A stretch of 64,000 nucleotides of DNA from Kitasatospora phosalacinea (GTDB taxonomy: Bacteria > Actinomycetota > Actinomycetes > Streptomycetales > Streptomycetaceae): NCBI RefSeq assembly GCF_000716545.1, contig NZ_JNWZ01000022.1, forward strand, positions 1 through 64,000, given 5' to 3'. Below are positions 1 to 8,655 of the stretch, one piece after another; positions within the stretch are counted from its first letter, which is position 1; every line of letters begins with the position of its first letter. The notes beneath the pieces were generated by a model, which saw nothing but the letters and a program-made list of their open reading frames with translations, did not search any database and was not told the DNA's origin. The translations under genes were made by a program, and so were the position numbers.

Positions 1-178
1 CCCCTCCCCCGCGCCCGGGCCCGCCTCCGCCGCCCCCGACCGCCTCGCCCTCACCGCCGCCCCCGCCCGTCCCGTCGGCGAGAACGCCGTGGCCGTCCTC
101 CTCCCGATCGCCGCCGGCCTGCTGCTCACCGCCGCCGCCATGTACAAGCACCGCGGCCTCCCGGGCGGCGGCCACTGA
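1..178 (+). CDS. C-terminal end of a membrane-anchored secreted protein (partial)
   Basis: The frame is open from the window edge (codons start at base 2) to a TGA at 176-178. The visible 58 residues are a Pro/Ala-rich stretch, then a hydrophobic segment (about 17 residues, ending LLLTAAAM) followed by a short basic tail YKHRGLPGGGH. This is the usual end of an extracellular protein held by a C-terminal membrane helix in streptomycetes. No LAXTG or LPXTG sortase motif is visible in the part present. The catalytic or binding domain, if any, lies outside the window, so function cannot be stated. Confidence 0.6.
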   Translation, partial: PSPAPGPASAAPDRLALTAAPARPVGENAVAVLLPIAAGLLLTAAAMYKHRGLPGGGH

Positions 179-282
179 CGCCGTTCCCCGAGCTACCGGT
201 ACCGCCGACGCCGCCGGTGCCGGAGTGACCCGGCACGGACTCGACCTCGACCAGGCCGTACCGCGGCGCCGAGCCCTCCGGG

Positions 283-1170
283 TCAGTCGAAGGTCCTCGG
301 CGGCGGGGCCGGGGAGGGGACGGCGGTGGTGTCGGTGACCGGGGCGGTTCCGGCGGTGAAGTCGGTGAGGTCGCGGCCGTGCAGGAGGCGGGCCTGGGCG
401 GGGTCGGTGGCCAGGCGGCGGGTGAGGTCGGCGAGCGGGAGGGGGGTGTGGGCGGCCAGCAGGACGAGGTTGCCGAAGCGCTTGCCGCGCAGCACGGCGG
501 GGTCGGCGATCAGGCAGACCTCGGGGAAGACCGCGAGCAGGGTGGCGGTCTGGGCGCGGGCGAAGGCGAGCGCGCCGCCGTCGGTGGTGTTGGCGGCGTA
601 GTGGCCGGCGCCGGTGAGGGCGCGGGCGGCGTGCCGGGCGAACTCGGCGGTGGCGCAGTGCGCGGGGACGCGGGCGCCGGCGAAGACGTCGGTGACGACC
701 AGGTCGGTGGAGTCGTCGGGGGTGCGTTCCAGGACGGCGCGGGCGTCGCCGCCGCGGACCTTGATCTGCCAGCCGCGGTCGAGCGGCAGTTCGGCCCGGA
801 CCAGGGCGGTGAGTTCGGTGTCGATCTCGGCGACCTGCTGGCGGGAGCGGGGCCGGGTGGCGGCGGTGTAGCGGGCCAGGGTGAGCGCGCCGCCGCCGAG
901 GTGGAGCGCGGTGAGCGGCTGCCGGGCGGGGGCGGCGAGGTCGATCAGGTGGCCGATCCGGCGCTGGTAGGCGAAGCCGAGGTGGGTGGGGTCGGCGAGG
1001 TCGACCAGGGACTGCGGGGCGCCGTCGAGCAGCAGCTGCCAGGCGTGCGGCCGGTCCCGGTCGGGGCGCAGCTCGGCGGTGCCGGAGGCGACGGCGGCGG
1101 TGAGCGGGCCTTGGCCGTGCGTGCGGCCGGGGACGGCGGGGGTGGTGCGTGGGCGGCCCATGGCGTCCAT
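283..1170 (-). CDS. Spermidine-synthase-like methyltransferase-fold protein
   Basis: About 295 aa when started at the ATG at 1170 (a second ATG at 1161 is equally possible; an upstream in-frame start at 1293 would add a Pro/Ala-rich leader that does not look like real protein). A Rossmann-type SAM-binding signature is visible: the glycine loop ALHLGGGALTLARY, an acidic residue after strand 2 (EIDTEL), GDARAVL and a DLVVTDVFAG strand. This is the core of the spermidine synthase/spermidine-synthase-like family, usually annotated spermidine synthase in streptomycetes. The DSSDP-like polyamine-site motif is replaced by TDVFAG, so true aminopropyltransferase activity is doubtful. Likely cytosolic; substrate unknown. 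Confidence 0.7.
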   Translation of the reverse strand: MDAMGRPRTTPAVPGRTHGQGPLTAAVASGTAELRPDRDRPHAWQLLLDGAPQSLVDLADPTHLGFAYQRRIGHLIDLAAPARQPLTALHLGGGALTLARYTAATRPRSRQQVAEIDTELTALVRAELPLDRGWQIKVRGGDARAVLERTPDDSTDLVVTDVFAGARVPAHCATAEFARHAARALTGAGHYAANTTDGGALAFARAQTATLLAVFPEVCLIADPAVLRGKRFGNLVLLAAHTPLPLADLTRRLATDPAQARLLHGRDLTDFTAGTAPVTDTTAVPSPAPPPRTFD

Positions 1171-1342
1171 TATCCCGGGTCGCGGCCCGGGCGCCGCCGG
1201 GGTGGCGGCCTCGGGTGACGGTGGGTGACGGGGGCTGCCCGCTGCGGCGTCGGCCGGTCCACCCAGCGAGACGACGGTTGCATGCCAACTCACTGGTCGG
1301 GCAAGTTCTCTGACGAATCGTCAGCCGCCGTACGGGGTGCGC

Positions 1343-1759
1343 TCAGAGCGGACCGAGGCCGCCCGCCGTGAGGGTGGTGGCGGCTTCGCAGAGCGCGGAG
1401 CGCAGCACCCAGGCGTCGGTGGGACGGGGGTACTGCTGGGGGCCGGAGGGCGGGATGATCCAGCGCGGGTCGGTGGGCGGGAGCAGTTCGGCCCCCGGGG
1501 TGCAGGCGGAGCCGGTCAGGTGCCAGCGCAGCGCGGTGCCCGCCGGGACGAGGAAGGCGACGGCGGTGCCGCCCGCGGTCTGCTGGACGGCTCCGCAGGC
1601 CCGCCGCAGCCGGAGGATGTCGACCGCCTCCAGCCCGTGCCGGACCTGGACGGTGACGGTGTCGTACTGGACCACGCGGCTGGCCGAGGAGCCCGCGGGG
1701 GCGGGGGGCGGCGCGGCGGGGGCGGCCGGACGCCGGTACTGGGGAACTCCGGTGGCCAT
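1343..1759 (-). CDS. Small conserved protein, similar in layout to streptomycete PrimPol-annotated small proteins
   Basis: 138 aa with an excellent Shine-Dalgarno (AGGAGG, 5-6 bases before the ATG). After a Pro/Ala-rich N-terminus (residues 10-25) comes a compact domain with VVQYDTVTV, a central FLVPAGTALRW and a PPTDPRWIIPP segment. The order P-G-T-A-x-R-W followed by a PP/W strand resembles the short proteins labelled bifunctional DNA primase/polymerase N-terminal in Streptomyces, and also the protein at 9190-9732 in this window; this is resemblance by eye, and no primase catalytic triad is evident. It is transcribed divergently from the HTH/TPR regulator at 2095, which suggests a shared control region. 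Function unknown. Confidence 0.65.
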   Translation of the reverse strand: MATGVPQYRRPAAPAAPPPAPAGSSASRVVQYDTVTVQVRHGLEAVDILRLRRACGAVQQTAGGTAVAFLVPAGTALRWHLTGSACTPGAELLPPTDPRWIIPPSGPQQYPRPTDAWVLRSALCEAATTLTAGGLGPL

Positions 1760-2094
1760 GGGGGACCTCCTGTCACCTCGGGTCGCGTGGAAACCGGACG
1801 CCGCTCCGTCACCCGGTCGTGCGACGGGAGGCCGGCGCGGGAGGGGGCCCGTGCCGCCGGTTTCCATGTACCAGGACAACGCGGAACCCGTCACCCGGGC
1901 CACGGCCTCCGATACAGCAAGCCATGGCATTTCATGGCACAACGCCGCAACTACGCCCGGATTGTCCGCAATTGACCCGCCATCTGCTAGCGACCCGCCG
2001 TGTTCGCACGGTGACTGCCGGTACTGTTCTGGCGACGCGGCGGCCCTCCCCCGGGTGCCGGCGCGACCACCCCGGCACGACCTCGGAGTGCAGC
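1760..2094. promoter_or_regulatory. Divergent control region with inverted repeats
   Basis: Gene-free 335 bases between divergent genes, locally much less GC-rich around 1900-1975. It contains GCCATG-N6-CATGGC (1921-1938), which also has a direct repeat ATGGCA (1924-1929, 1934-1939), and ATTG-TCCG-CAAT (1961-1972). A TACTGT hexamer at 2022-2027 could be a -10 box for the regulator but lacks a convincing -35. The inverted repeats are plausible operators for the HTH protein encoded at 2095; that assignment is inference from position only. Confidence 0.35.
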
Positions 2095-3477
2095 ATGGCA
2101 GCCATCCGAACCGGCGGGCCCCGCCCGTCGCCCGTCCCCAACCAGGCGATGCGCGAGCTGCGCGGCGGCCTCTCGCCGGGGGAGTTCGCCACCGTGGTCC
2201 GCCGGGCCGCCCGGGAGATCGGCGAGCACGTGTCCTGCGACGCGCGCTACGTCGGGCGGGTCGAGTCCGGCGAGATCCGCTGCCCCAACTACGCGTACGA
2301 GCGGGTGTTCCGGCACATGTGGCCGGAGAAGTCGCTGGCGGAGCTCGGGTTCGCGCCCCGCACGGCGGTCCGCCGCCGCGCGCCGGCGACCACCGCACCG
2401 CCCGTCCCGGCAGATCCGCCGGACGCGCCGCACCGGTCTGACGAGGAGAACGACGAGGTGCTTCGCCGCACGTTCCTGAACGGCGGTCCCACCGCCCTGG
2501 CGGCCGTGCTGGGCCTGGACCAGGCCCCGCCGCCCGGGCTGCCGCTGCCCGCGGTCCCGGCCCAGCCGGAGCGCCGCCGGGTCGGCGCCGCCGAGGTGCG
2601 GGGGGTCGAGCAGGCGGTCCGCGACATCCGGCTGCTGGACGACGCGCACGGCGCGGACGCCCTGTTCGAGCTGGCCGGGCAGTCGCTGCGCAACGCCTAC
2701 GTGCTGCTCAACGACGGCGACTACAGCGCCGCGACCGAGCGCCGCCTGCAGTGCGGGGCCGGCGAACTCGCCATCTCGGTGGGCTGGCTGGCGCACGACT
2801 CGAACCGGCTGACGGACGCCAGGTCGTTCTACTCGGAGGCGCTGGCCACCGCCCGGATGGCCCGCGACCCGCACCTGGAGGCGCACGTGTTCAGCAACAG
2901 CGCCTTCCTGGCCCGGGACGCCGGCCGCCCCCGGGAGGCGCTGCGGGCCGCCCAGGCCGGGCAGGCCGCGGCGCGGGAGCTGGGCTCGGACCGGCTGATG
3001 TCGCTACTGGTGCTGCGCGAGGCCGGCGGCTGGGCGCTGCTCGGCGACCGCTCGGCCTGCGAGCGGGCGCTGGCCCGGGCGTACGCGCTGTTCGACCGGG
3101 GCGAGCGGTCGGACGACCCGGAGTGGATGTCCTTCTACGGCGAGGCGGAGCTGGCCGGGCAGGAGGCGCAGTGCTGGTCGGCGCTGGGCGACTGGGACCG
3201 GGCCAGCGCCCGGGCCGAGCGGGCCATAGGGCTCCAGGAGCCGCACTTCGTCCGCAACCGGGTGCTGTACACCGCCGAGTTGGCGCACGACCGGCTGGGC
3301 CGGGGCGACCTGGCGGGCGCGGGCGCGCACGGTTCGGCGGCGGTGGCGCTGCTCGGCCAGGTCCGCTCCGCGCGGATCCGCGGCATGCTGGCGCGCACCG
3401 CGGACCGGCTGCGCGGCCACGCCGCCGTGCCGGAGGTCCGGGACTTCCTGGACGGCTACGACGCGGCGGCGGCCTGA
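2095..3477 (+). CDS. NsdA-like HTH/TPR transcriptional regulator
   Basis: 460 aa from the ATG at 2095 (GGAG-like site 7 bases upstream); the frame is open further 5' but that part is rich in rare residues and crosses the promoter region. Residues about 15-75 form an XRE-like helix-turn-helix (RELRGGLSPGEFATVVRR, then YVGRVESGEIRCPN). A Pro-rich linker follows, and from about residue 200 the protein is helical with TPR-like repeats (for example GWLAHDSNRLTDARSFYSEAL, read in two parts). This is the architecture of NsdA and its paralogues, which repress sporulation and antibiotic production in Streptomyces. Which regulon this paralogue controls cannot be told from sequence. Confidence 0.75.
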   Translation: MAAIRTGGPRPSPVPNQAMRELRGGLSPGEFATVVRRAAREIGEHVSCDARYVGRVESGEIRCPNYAYERVFRHMWPEKSLAELGFAPRTAVRRRAPATTAPPVPADPPDAPHRSDEENDEVLRRTFLNGGPTALAAVLGLDQAPPPGLPLPAVPAQPERRRVGAAEVRGVEQAVRDIRLLDDAHGADALFELAGQSLRNAYVLLNDGDYSAATERRLQCGAGELAISVGWLAHDSNRLTDARSFYSEALATARMARDPHLEAHVFSNSAFLARDAGRPREALRAAQAGQAAARELGSDRLMSLLVLREAGGWALLGDRSACERALARAYALFDRGERSDDPEWMSFYGEAELAGQEAQCWSALGDWDRASARAERAIGLQEPHFVRNRVLYTAELAHDRLGRGDLAGAGAHGSAAVALLGQVRSARIRGMLARTADRLRGHAAVPEVRDFLDGYDAAAA

Positions 3478-3517
3478 GCCGGGCCTGGGCCCGGCCTGAG
3501 CCCGGCCTGAGCCGGGG
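3478..3517. repeat. 11-bp tandem repeat between convergent genes
   Basis: Two perfect copies of CCCGGCCTGAG (3490-3500, 3501-3511) flanked by degenerate copies fill the 40-base gap between the regulator stop and the phosphatase stop. No separate hairpin terminator is seen, so the repeats may be what separates the two converging transcripts. Confidence 0.6.
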
Positions 3518-4168
3518 TCAGTGCCCCAGCCGCTCCAGGTGGCTGTGGTCGTTCCAGATCTCGACCGCGGGCAGCCCGTACTCCCAGGACAGCACGCACA
3601 GCGCGGCGGTGCCGAGCTTGAGCCGCTGGGCGTACTCGGCGGGCAGGCCGAGCCAGCGGGCGGTGAGGATCCGCAGCAGGTGGCCGTGGGCGAACAGGAC
3701 GACCTCGCGGTCGGCGCAGTTCATGGTGGTGGTGTCGGGGTGCGGGGTGCCGTGCTCCTCGTTGAGCTCGGCGAGCAGGGCGTCGACCCGGTCGGAGACC
3801 TGGGCCAGCGTCTCGCCGCCGGGCACGCCGTCGCGCCAGATCAGCCAGCCGGGCTGGTCGTGCTCCCGGATGTCGGCGCCGGTGCGGCCCTCGTACTGCC
3901 CGTAGTCCCACTCCAGGAGTTCGGGGCGCTCGACGGCGCGGTCGCCGAAGCCGGCCAGTTCGGCGGTCTCCCGGGCCCGGGAGAGCGGGCTGGTGTAGAC
4001 GGTCGCGCCGGGCAGGCCGTTCCACGGGGCGCGGGCGAGTCGTTCGCCGAGGGCGCGGGCCATGGCGCGGCCCTCCTCGGTGAGGGGGACGTCGGTGCGG
4101 CCGGTGTGCCGGCCGGTCGCCGACCAGGAGGTCTCGCCGTGGCGGACCAGCACGATGCGGGCGGGCAT
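3518..4168 (-). CDS. Histidine phosphatase (phosphoglycerate mutase-like) family protein
   Basis: 216 aa. The family signature RHGET lies at residues 9-13 (phospho-accepting His10), followed by Arg64 in SPLSRA, an acidic Glu86 in LLEWDYG and the second catalytic His161 in FAHGH, so the phosphatase active site is complete. Members dephosphorylate small metabolites (sugar phosphates, cobalamin or nucleotide intermediates); the substrate here is not predictable. The start ATG is at 4168. It converges with the NsdA-like regulator and is divergent from the nuclease-helicase operon that begins at 4305. Confidence 0.85.
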   Translation of the reverse strand: MPARIVLVRHGETSWSATGRHTGRTDVPLTEEGRAMARALGERLARAPWNGLPGATVYTSPLSRARETAELAGFGDRAVERPELLEWDYGQYEGRTGADIREHDQPGWLIWRDGVPGGETLAQVSDRVDALLAELNEEHGTPHPDTTTMNCADREVVLFAHGHLLRILTARWLGLPAEYAQRLKLGTAALCVLSWEYGLPAVEIWNDHSHLERLGH

Positions 4169-4304
4169 GGGGTACCTCGTTCGAAGTGGTGCGGTTCGGC
4201 GGCCCCGCCGTCGCGGGCCACCGCCCCATGATCCCCCACCCGACCTGCCGGATCGACGGCCGGGCTCCACTCTGTCGGCTCCGGGTGCGAGACTGGGCCG
4301 CACC

Positions 4305-5516
4305 ATGAACGTCTCGCACCTGGGGCAGGCCACCCCGCCGCTGCGGCGGCTCTCCGAGTTGCGCGGCCCGGCGCCGCAGCGCAGTCTCGACGCCCGTGCC
4401 CTCGCCGCCCTCGCCGCCAATCCGGGCTGCCGCCGCCGCGCCCTGCTGGACGCCGCGGGCGTCGACAAGGTTGCGCTCGCCCAACGCCTGGGCCGCCCCG
4501 CCCCGTTCGGCCAGTCGCCGTTCGCGATCCGCCGCGGCCTGCTGTTCGAGTCCCGGCTGAAGCGGGACGGGTACGCGGTGCTGCTGGAGCCGCTGCGCCG
4601 CCGGCTGGGCGTCCCGGCGGAGGAGGTCTCCTCGCTCGCCGTACCGGACTTGCTGCCCGCGGCCTCCCCGGCCGTCCGCGCGGAGCGGACGGCGGCGGCA
4701 CTGGCCGAGGCCGCCGCCGACCCCTCGGCCTGGACGCTGCTGGACCACCCGCTGCTGCGGCTGGACGTGGCGGGCAGCCCGGCCTACCTGGAGCCGGACG
4801 CGCTGGTGGTGCACGCCGGCCGGTGCACCGTGGTGGAGATCAAGTCCTTCCCGGTGCTGGACGGTTCGGCCGATCCGGCGAACGTCGGCGCGGCCGCCCG
4901 GCAGGCCGCGGTGTACGTGCTGGCGCTGCAGGAGGCGGCGGCCCGGCGGGCCGGCCTGCCGCTGTCCGAGGATCCCTACGCCGTCCAGGAGCTGCCCGGC
5001 GCGCCGGAATTGACGGTGCTGCTGGTCTGCCCGAAGGACTTCTCCGCCCAGCCGGTCGCCGTCCCGGTCGACGTGCGGCGCGAACTGGCGGTCACCCGGC
5101 GGCAGTTGTCCCGGATGACGCGGATCGAGCAGCTGCTCGCGGCGCTCCCCGAGGGCGTCACCTTCGACCTGGCCCGGGACGGGTCGGGCGCCCCGACCCG
5201 GCCGGCCGGGGAGCTGGCCGAGGCGGTCGCCGCGGTGCCCGCCGCGTACGCCCCGGAGTGCATCTCCACCTGCGAGCTCGGCTTCCACTGCCGTTCCCAG
5301 GCGCGCTGCGCGGGCGCGGTGGAGCAGTTGGGCCGGGGGGTGCGCGGCGAGCTGGGGTCGCTGCGCACCGTCGAGGAGGCGCTGGCGGCCGCCGAGCCCG
5401 GTGCCGCGGCGGGCCCGGAGCCGGAGCCGGCGGGCGGGTCGGGCCCGGACGAGGCGTCCGGGCGGCTGGCGTACGCGGCCCGGCTGCGGGCCGAGGCGCT
5501 CGGGGGCGTGCGGTGA
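4305..5516 (+). CDS. PD-(D/E)XK nuclease with Cas4/Dna2-like iron-sulfur cysteines
   Basis: 403 aa. The RecB-type nuclease core is visible: Glu82 in GLLFESRL, Asp165 in EPDAL, the E-x-K pair Glu178/Lys180 in VVEIKSF, and the QxxxY motif Gln200-Tyr204 in [10 protein letters not shown]. One cysteine in the N-terminal region (Cys42, NPGCRRR) and a C-terminal group Cys319, Cys323, Cys329, Cys335 flank the nuclease core, the arrangement that holds a 4Fe-4S cluster in Cas4, AddB and eukaryotic Dna2. The C-terminal 50 residues are a Pro/Glu/Ala-rich tail. Its TGA overlaps the GTG of the next gene, so the two are translationally coupled. No cas1, cas2 or CRISPR repeats are nearby. Inferred role: single-strand DNA end processing with the two following proteins. 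Confidence 0.75.
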   Translation: MNVSHLGQATPPLRRLSELRGPAPQRSLDARALAALAANPGCRRRALLDAAGVDKVALAQRLGRPAPFGQSPFAIRRGLLFESRLKRDGYAVLLEPLRRRLGVPAEEVSSLAVPDLLPAASPAVRAERTAAALAEAAADPSAWTLLDHPLLRLDVAGSPAYLEPDALVVHAGRCTVVEIKSFPVLDGSADPANVGAAARQAAVYVLALQEAAARRAGLPLSEDPYAVQELPGAPELTVLLVCPKDFSAQPVAVPVDVRRELAVTRRQLSRMTRIEQLLAALPEGVTFDLARDGSGAPTRPAGELAEAVAAVPAAYAPECISTCELGFHCRSQARCAGAVEQLGRGVRGELGSLRTVEEALAAAEPGAAAGPEPEPAGGSGPDEASGRLAYAARLRAEALGGVR

Positions 5517-7111
5517 GCCTGCTGTCCACGCTGGCCCGGCTGGAGGCGGTGCGGGCGCAGCGGGCGCAGCCGCTGGCCACGGTGCGGCACCGGCACCTGT
5601 CGGACCGTCCGATGGTGCTGGTGCCGTTGGCGGCGGCCGGCGAGGCGGGGGCCCCGCTGGCGGTGCTGCTGGGCACCGACCGCCGGGAGCCCCGGCTGCA
5701 CTTCGTGCCGCAGCCGCTGAACCGCACCCAGCGTTCGGAGTTCCTGGCGGCGGTGGCCCGCGAGGTGGTGCCGTACCTGGAGTCCTTCGGGGACGAGGTG
5801 GAGCTGCTGGAGGGCTCCGAGAAGGACCCGGTCAGCGGCGAGAAGGTGCCGGTGGTGCGGGAGCTGTGCGCGGACGCGCCGCAGCTGATCGTGCCGAACG
5901 CGGGCGGCGTGGCGCACCTGGCGCTGCTGGGCCGCTCCACCCGGTTCCGCCGCACGGTCGAGGACCCGGATCCGGGTGAGTACCCGTCGCCGACCGAAGT
6001 CCCGCTGCTGGGCCGGTGGCTGACGCACCTGACGGACCGCGCGCAGGTGCCGGGGTCCTCGATGCTGCTGGCGATGACCGGCCTGCTGGCGCGGCACTGG
6101 GCGACCGGGCAGAGCAACCTGGAGGACCAGCACCTGGCCGCCCGGCTGGCCTGGCACCTGCCGCCGGCCGGTCTGGAGCCGCCCGCCCTCGGCGCGGAGG
6201 CCGCCGAGTGGGTGGAGTCCGCGCGGGACGGCGAGGGCCTGCTGCTGCACCCGCCGGCCGGTCCGGCCACCGATCCGAAGTTCGACGAGCGGGTGCTGGC
6301 CCCGGCGATCCTGCGGCACGACGCGGCGGTGGCGGTGCGCGAGCGGGCCGGGGCCGCGCGGGACGACGCGGAGGTCCGCCGGGCGGCCGCCCTGGTCGAG
6401 CGGGCGCACGCCGAGCTGGCCCGGGTGCTGCTGTCGGCGACGCTGCCGGCCTGGCACGACGTGTGGAACGGCGTCGACCTGCTGCGCGCCCTCCCGCCGG
6501 CCGGCCACCTGCCGGACCGCTGGGAGGGCGACCGCTGGTCGTTCACCATGCACCGGGAGCGGGTCGCGGCGGGCGAGCCCCCGCAGCCGCGCCGGGACGA
6601 CGCGGTGACGGCGGCCCGCAAGCTGGCCCAGCGCGAGCGCGAGCAGGCGAAGCTGGAGATCCAGGAGGCGCTGGACGACCCGCTGGCGATGGCGGAGCGC
6701 CGCCTGGCCGGGGAGGCGTTCGCGGGCGAGGTGGTGGACGTCGTCCCGGAGTGGTCCGAGGGCCGCTCCCCCAAGCCGCGCCCGCTGCTGGTGGTGCGCA
6801 CCGGCGACCGGCCGCACGCCGATCCGGGCCGCGAGGTGCACCGGGCGCACGCGGAGCCCGCCCAGCGGGCCGAGATCGTCTCGTCCGCGCCGGGCGAGGT
6901 GGTGGTGCGGCTGCTGTCCGGCATGGGCCGCCGCAGGGACCCGGAGCCGGGCAGCGTCCCGGAGCCGGGCTCGACCGTGGTGTTCACCCTGTTCGAGCTG
7001 GCGCCCCGGCAGTCCGCGCCGCTGCCGGAGCCCGCCGACACCCCGTGGACGCACGGCGGCCCGCCGGTGGCCGTCGAGGATGCACCGGCCGGTGCGGACG
7101 AATGGGAATGA
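5513..7111 (+). CDS. Unknown protein encoded between nuclease and helicase; possible detached stalk/beta-barrel subunit
   Basis: 532 aa starting at GTG 5513, overlapping the upstream stop by four bases and the downstream start by four bases. I do not recognise a named domain. Residues 25-150 alternate short strands (PMVLVPLAAAG, LAVLLGTDRREP, PQLIVPNAGG). Residues 270-310 and 360-400 are strongly helical and charged (AARKLAQREREQAKLEIQEAL), like a coiled coil or stalk. Residues 403-495 are strand-rich (FAGEVVDVVPEW, PLLVVRTGDR, GEVVVRLLSG, GSTVVFTLFE). A stalk followed by a small beta barrel is what Upf1/Dna2-type SF1B helicases carry inserted between motifs Ia and II, and the partner helicase here appears too short to contain it. 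That reading is inference. Confidence 0.7.
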   Translation: MSLLSTLARLEAVRAQRAQPLATVRHRHLSDRPMVLVPLAAAGEAGAPLAVLLGTDRREPRLHFVPQPLNRTQRSEFLAAVAREVVPYLESFGDEVELLEGSEKDPVSGEKVPVVRELCADAPQLIVPNAGGVAHLALLGRSTRFRRTVEDPDPGEYPSPTEVPLLGRWLTHLTDRAQVPGSSMLLAMTGLLARHWATGQSNLEDQHLAARLAWHLPPAGLEPPALGAEAAEWVESARDGEGLLLHPPAGPATDPKFDERVLAPAILRHDAAVAVRERAGAARDDAEVRRAAALVERAHAELARVLLSATLPAWHDVWNGVDLLRALPPAGHLPDRWEGDRWSFTMHRERVAAGEPPQPRRDDAVTAARKLAQREREQAKLEIQEALDDPLAMAERRLAGEAFAGEVVDVVPEWSEGRSPKPRPLLVVRTGDRPHADPGREVHRAHAEPAQRAEIVSSAPGEVVVRLLSGMGRRRDPEPGSVPEPGSTVVFTLFELAPRQSAPLPEPADTPWTHGGPPVAVEDAPAGADEWE

Positions 7112-8508
7112 CGCAGCACATGGACTCCTCCTCCGGGCCGGTGACCGGCCGTCAGGACGCGGCCGCCGAGCCGGCCCCCGGCGAGGCCGCCGACCGGGCC
7201 GTCGCGGGGATCCTCGACGCGGTGGTGCGCCCCGCGCCGGGCGCGCCGCGCGGCGTCGTGGTCGACTCCCCGCCGGGCGCGGGCAAGTCGACGCTGGTGG
7301 TGCGGGCGGCCCGCGAACTGGTCGGCGCGGGCGAGCGCCTGATGATCGTCGCCCAGACCAACAGCCAGGTCGACGACCTGGTCGACCGGCTGGCGACCAA
7401 GGCGTCGGGGATGAGCATCGGCCGGCTGCACGCGAGCGACTCCAAGCCCGCGCCGGAGGCCCTGCGGCACGCCAACGTCACCGCCAAGGACAAGGTCGCC
7501 GACCTGCTGGAGCAGGACGTGGTGATCTCCACCGCGGCGAAGTGGCAGTGGGTGCGGACCGAGCAGCCCTGGCGGCAGGCCATCGTCGACGAGGCGTACC
7601 AGATGCGTTCGGACGCGCTGCTGGCCGTGGCCCGGCTCTTCGAGCGGGCGCTGTTCGTGGGGGACCCGGGCCAGCTCGACCCGTTCACCGTGGTCGGCAC
7701 CGACCAGTGGGCGGGCCTGTCCTACGACCCGTCCTCCTCCGCGGTGGTCACCCTGCTGGCCCACAACCCGGCGATCCGCCCGCACCGGCTCCCGGTCTCC
7801 TGGCGGCTGCCCGCCTCGGCGGCGCCGCTGGTCTCCGCCGCGTTCTACCCGTACACGCCGTTCCGGGCCGGCACCGGGCCGGACGACCGCACCCTGCGGC
7901 CGGGCCTGCGCGGCGACGGCTCGGCGGTGGACGCGGCGATCGACGAGGCGGCGGCCACCGGCTGGGCGCTGCTGGAGCTGCCCGCCCGGCACACCGTGCG
8001 CACCGACGCCCAGGCGGTCGCCGCGGTCGCGGCCACCGTCCGCCGGCTGCTGGACCGCGAGCTGACCGCGCACTCCGAGCAGGGCTCCGCGCCGCTCACC
8101 CCCGGCCGGGTCGCGGTCGGCACCGCGCACCGGGACCAGGCCGCGGCGGTGCGCGCCGAGCTGGCCCGGCTGGGCGTCCCGGTCGACCCGGCGGCCGGCG
8201 AGTGCGTCACGGTCGACACCGCGAACCGGCTGCAGGGCCGCGAGTACGACGTCACCGTCGTCCTGCACCCGCTCTCCGGCCGTCCCGACGCGACCGCCTT
8301 CCACCTGGAGACCGGCCGCCTGTGCGTCCTGGCCTCCCGCCACCGCCACGCCTGCATCGTCGTCGCCCGGGCCGGCATCCCCGAGCTCCTCGACGACCAC
8401 CCGGCCACCGAGCCCGTCCAGCTGGGCGTCGCCGTCAAGTTCCCCGACGGCTGGGAGGCCAACCACGCGGTCCTCTCCCACCTCGCCGAGCACCGCGTCC
8501 GCCTGTAG
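7108..8508 (+). CDS. SF1 (Upf1/Dna2-like, AAA_11/AAA_12) helicase
   Basis: 466 aa, start ATG 7108 in an ATGA overlap. Helicase motifs are complete and in order: motif I PPGAGKST (residues 55-62), Ia VAQTNSQVDDL, II DEAY (161-164), III GDPGQLDP (185-192), IV-like VSWRLP, V VDTANRLQGREYD and VI-like LASRHRH. Motifs Ia and II are only about 70 residues apart, so there is no room for a large 1B barrel insertion. Together with the upstream nuclease this reproduces the two catalytic activities of Dna2. Two hairpins (8512-8575) follow the stop, so the operon probably ends here. Confidence 0.85.
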   Translation: MTQHMDSSSGPVTGRQDAAAEPAPGEAADRAVAGILDAVVRPAPGAPRGVVVDSPPGAGKSTLVVRAARELVGAGERLMIVAQTNSQVDDLVDRLATKASGMSIGRLHASDSKPAPEALRHANVTAKDKVADLLEQDVVISTAAKWQWVRTEQPWRQAIVDEAYQMRSDALLAVARLFERALFVGDPGQLDPFTVVGTDQWAGLSYDPSSSAVVTLLAHNPAIRPHRLPVSWRLPASAAPLVSAAFYPYTPFRAGTGPDDRTLRPGLRGDGSAVDAAIDEAAATGWALLELPARHTVRTDAQAVAAVAATVRRLLDRELTAHSEQGSAPLTPGRVAVGTAHRDQAAAVRAELARLGVPVDPAAGECVTVDTANRLQGREYDVTVVLHPLSGRPDATAFHLETGRLCVLASRHRHACIVVARAGIPELLDDHPATEPVQLGVAVKFPDGWEANHAVLSHLAEHRVRL

Positions 8509-8511
8509 GGA

Positions 8512-8575
8512 GCGCCCCGCCGGGGCGCGCGGAGCAGGTCTCGCGCCCCCGGCGGGGAATAGCGCTCGGGGGCGC
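8512..8575 (+). terminator. Double hairpin downstream of the helicase
   Basis: A short GCGCCC/GGGCGC stem at 8512-8528 is followed by a perfect 9-bp stem GCGCCCCCG (8543-8551) / CGGGGGCGC (8567-8575). No U-tract is present, as is common in high-GC actinobacteria. Confidence 0.55.
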
Positions 8576-8655
8576 ACCGTTCCGGTTCTGACGGTTCGCG
8601 CGCGACAATGGACGGCGGCCGTCTTTCCCCCCCGCACTCCCGGAGGTGCCCCGTC

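Noticed and set aside
1..178. Sortase-anchored protein at the left edge
   Set aside because: The visible part has a membrane helix and basic tail but no LPXTG or LAXTG before it.
3456..5288. 610-codon reverse frame covering the phosphatase and nuclease genes
   Set aside because: Only a shadow of the real genes on both strands; its composition and lack of a start signal argue against coding.
4305..5516. Cas4 of a CRISPR system
   Set aside because: No cas1, cas2, effector gene or repeat-spacer array is present; the Cas4-like cysteines are better explained by a Dna2/AddB-type role.
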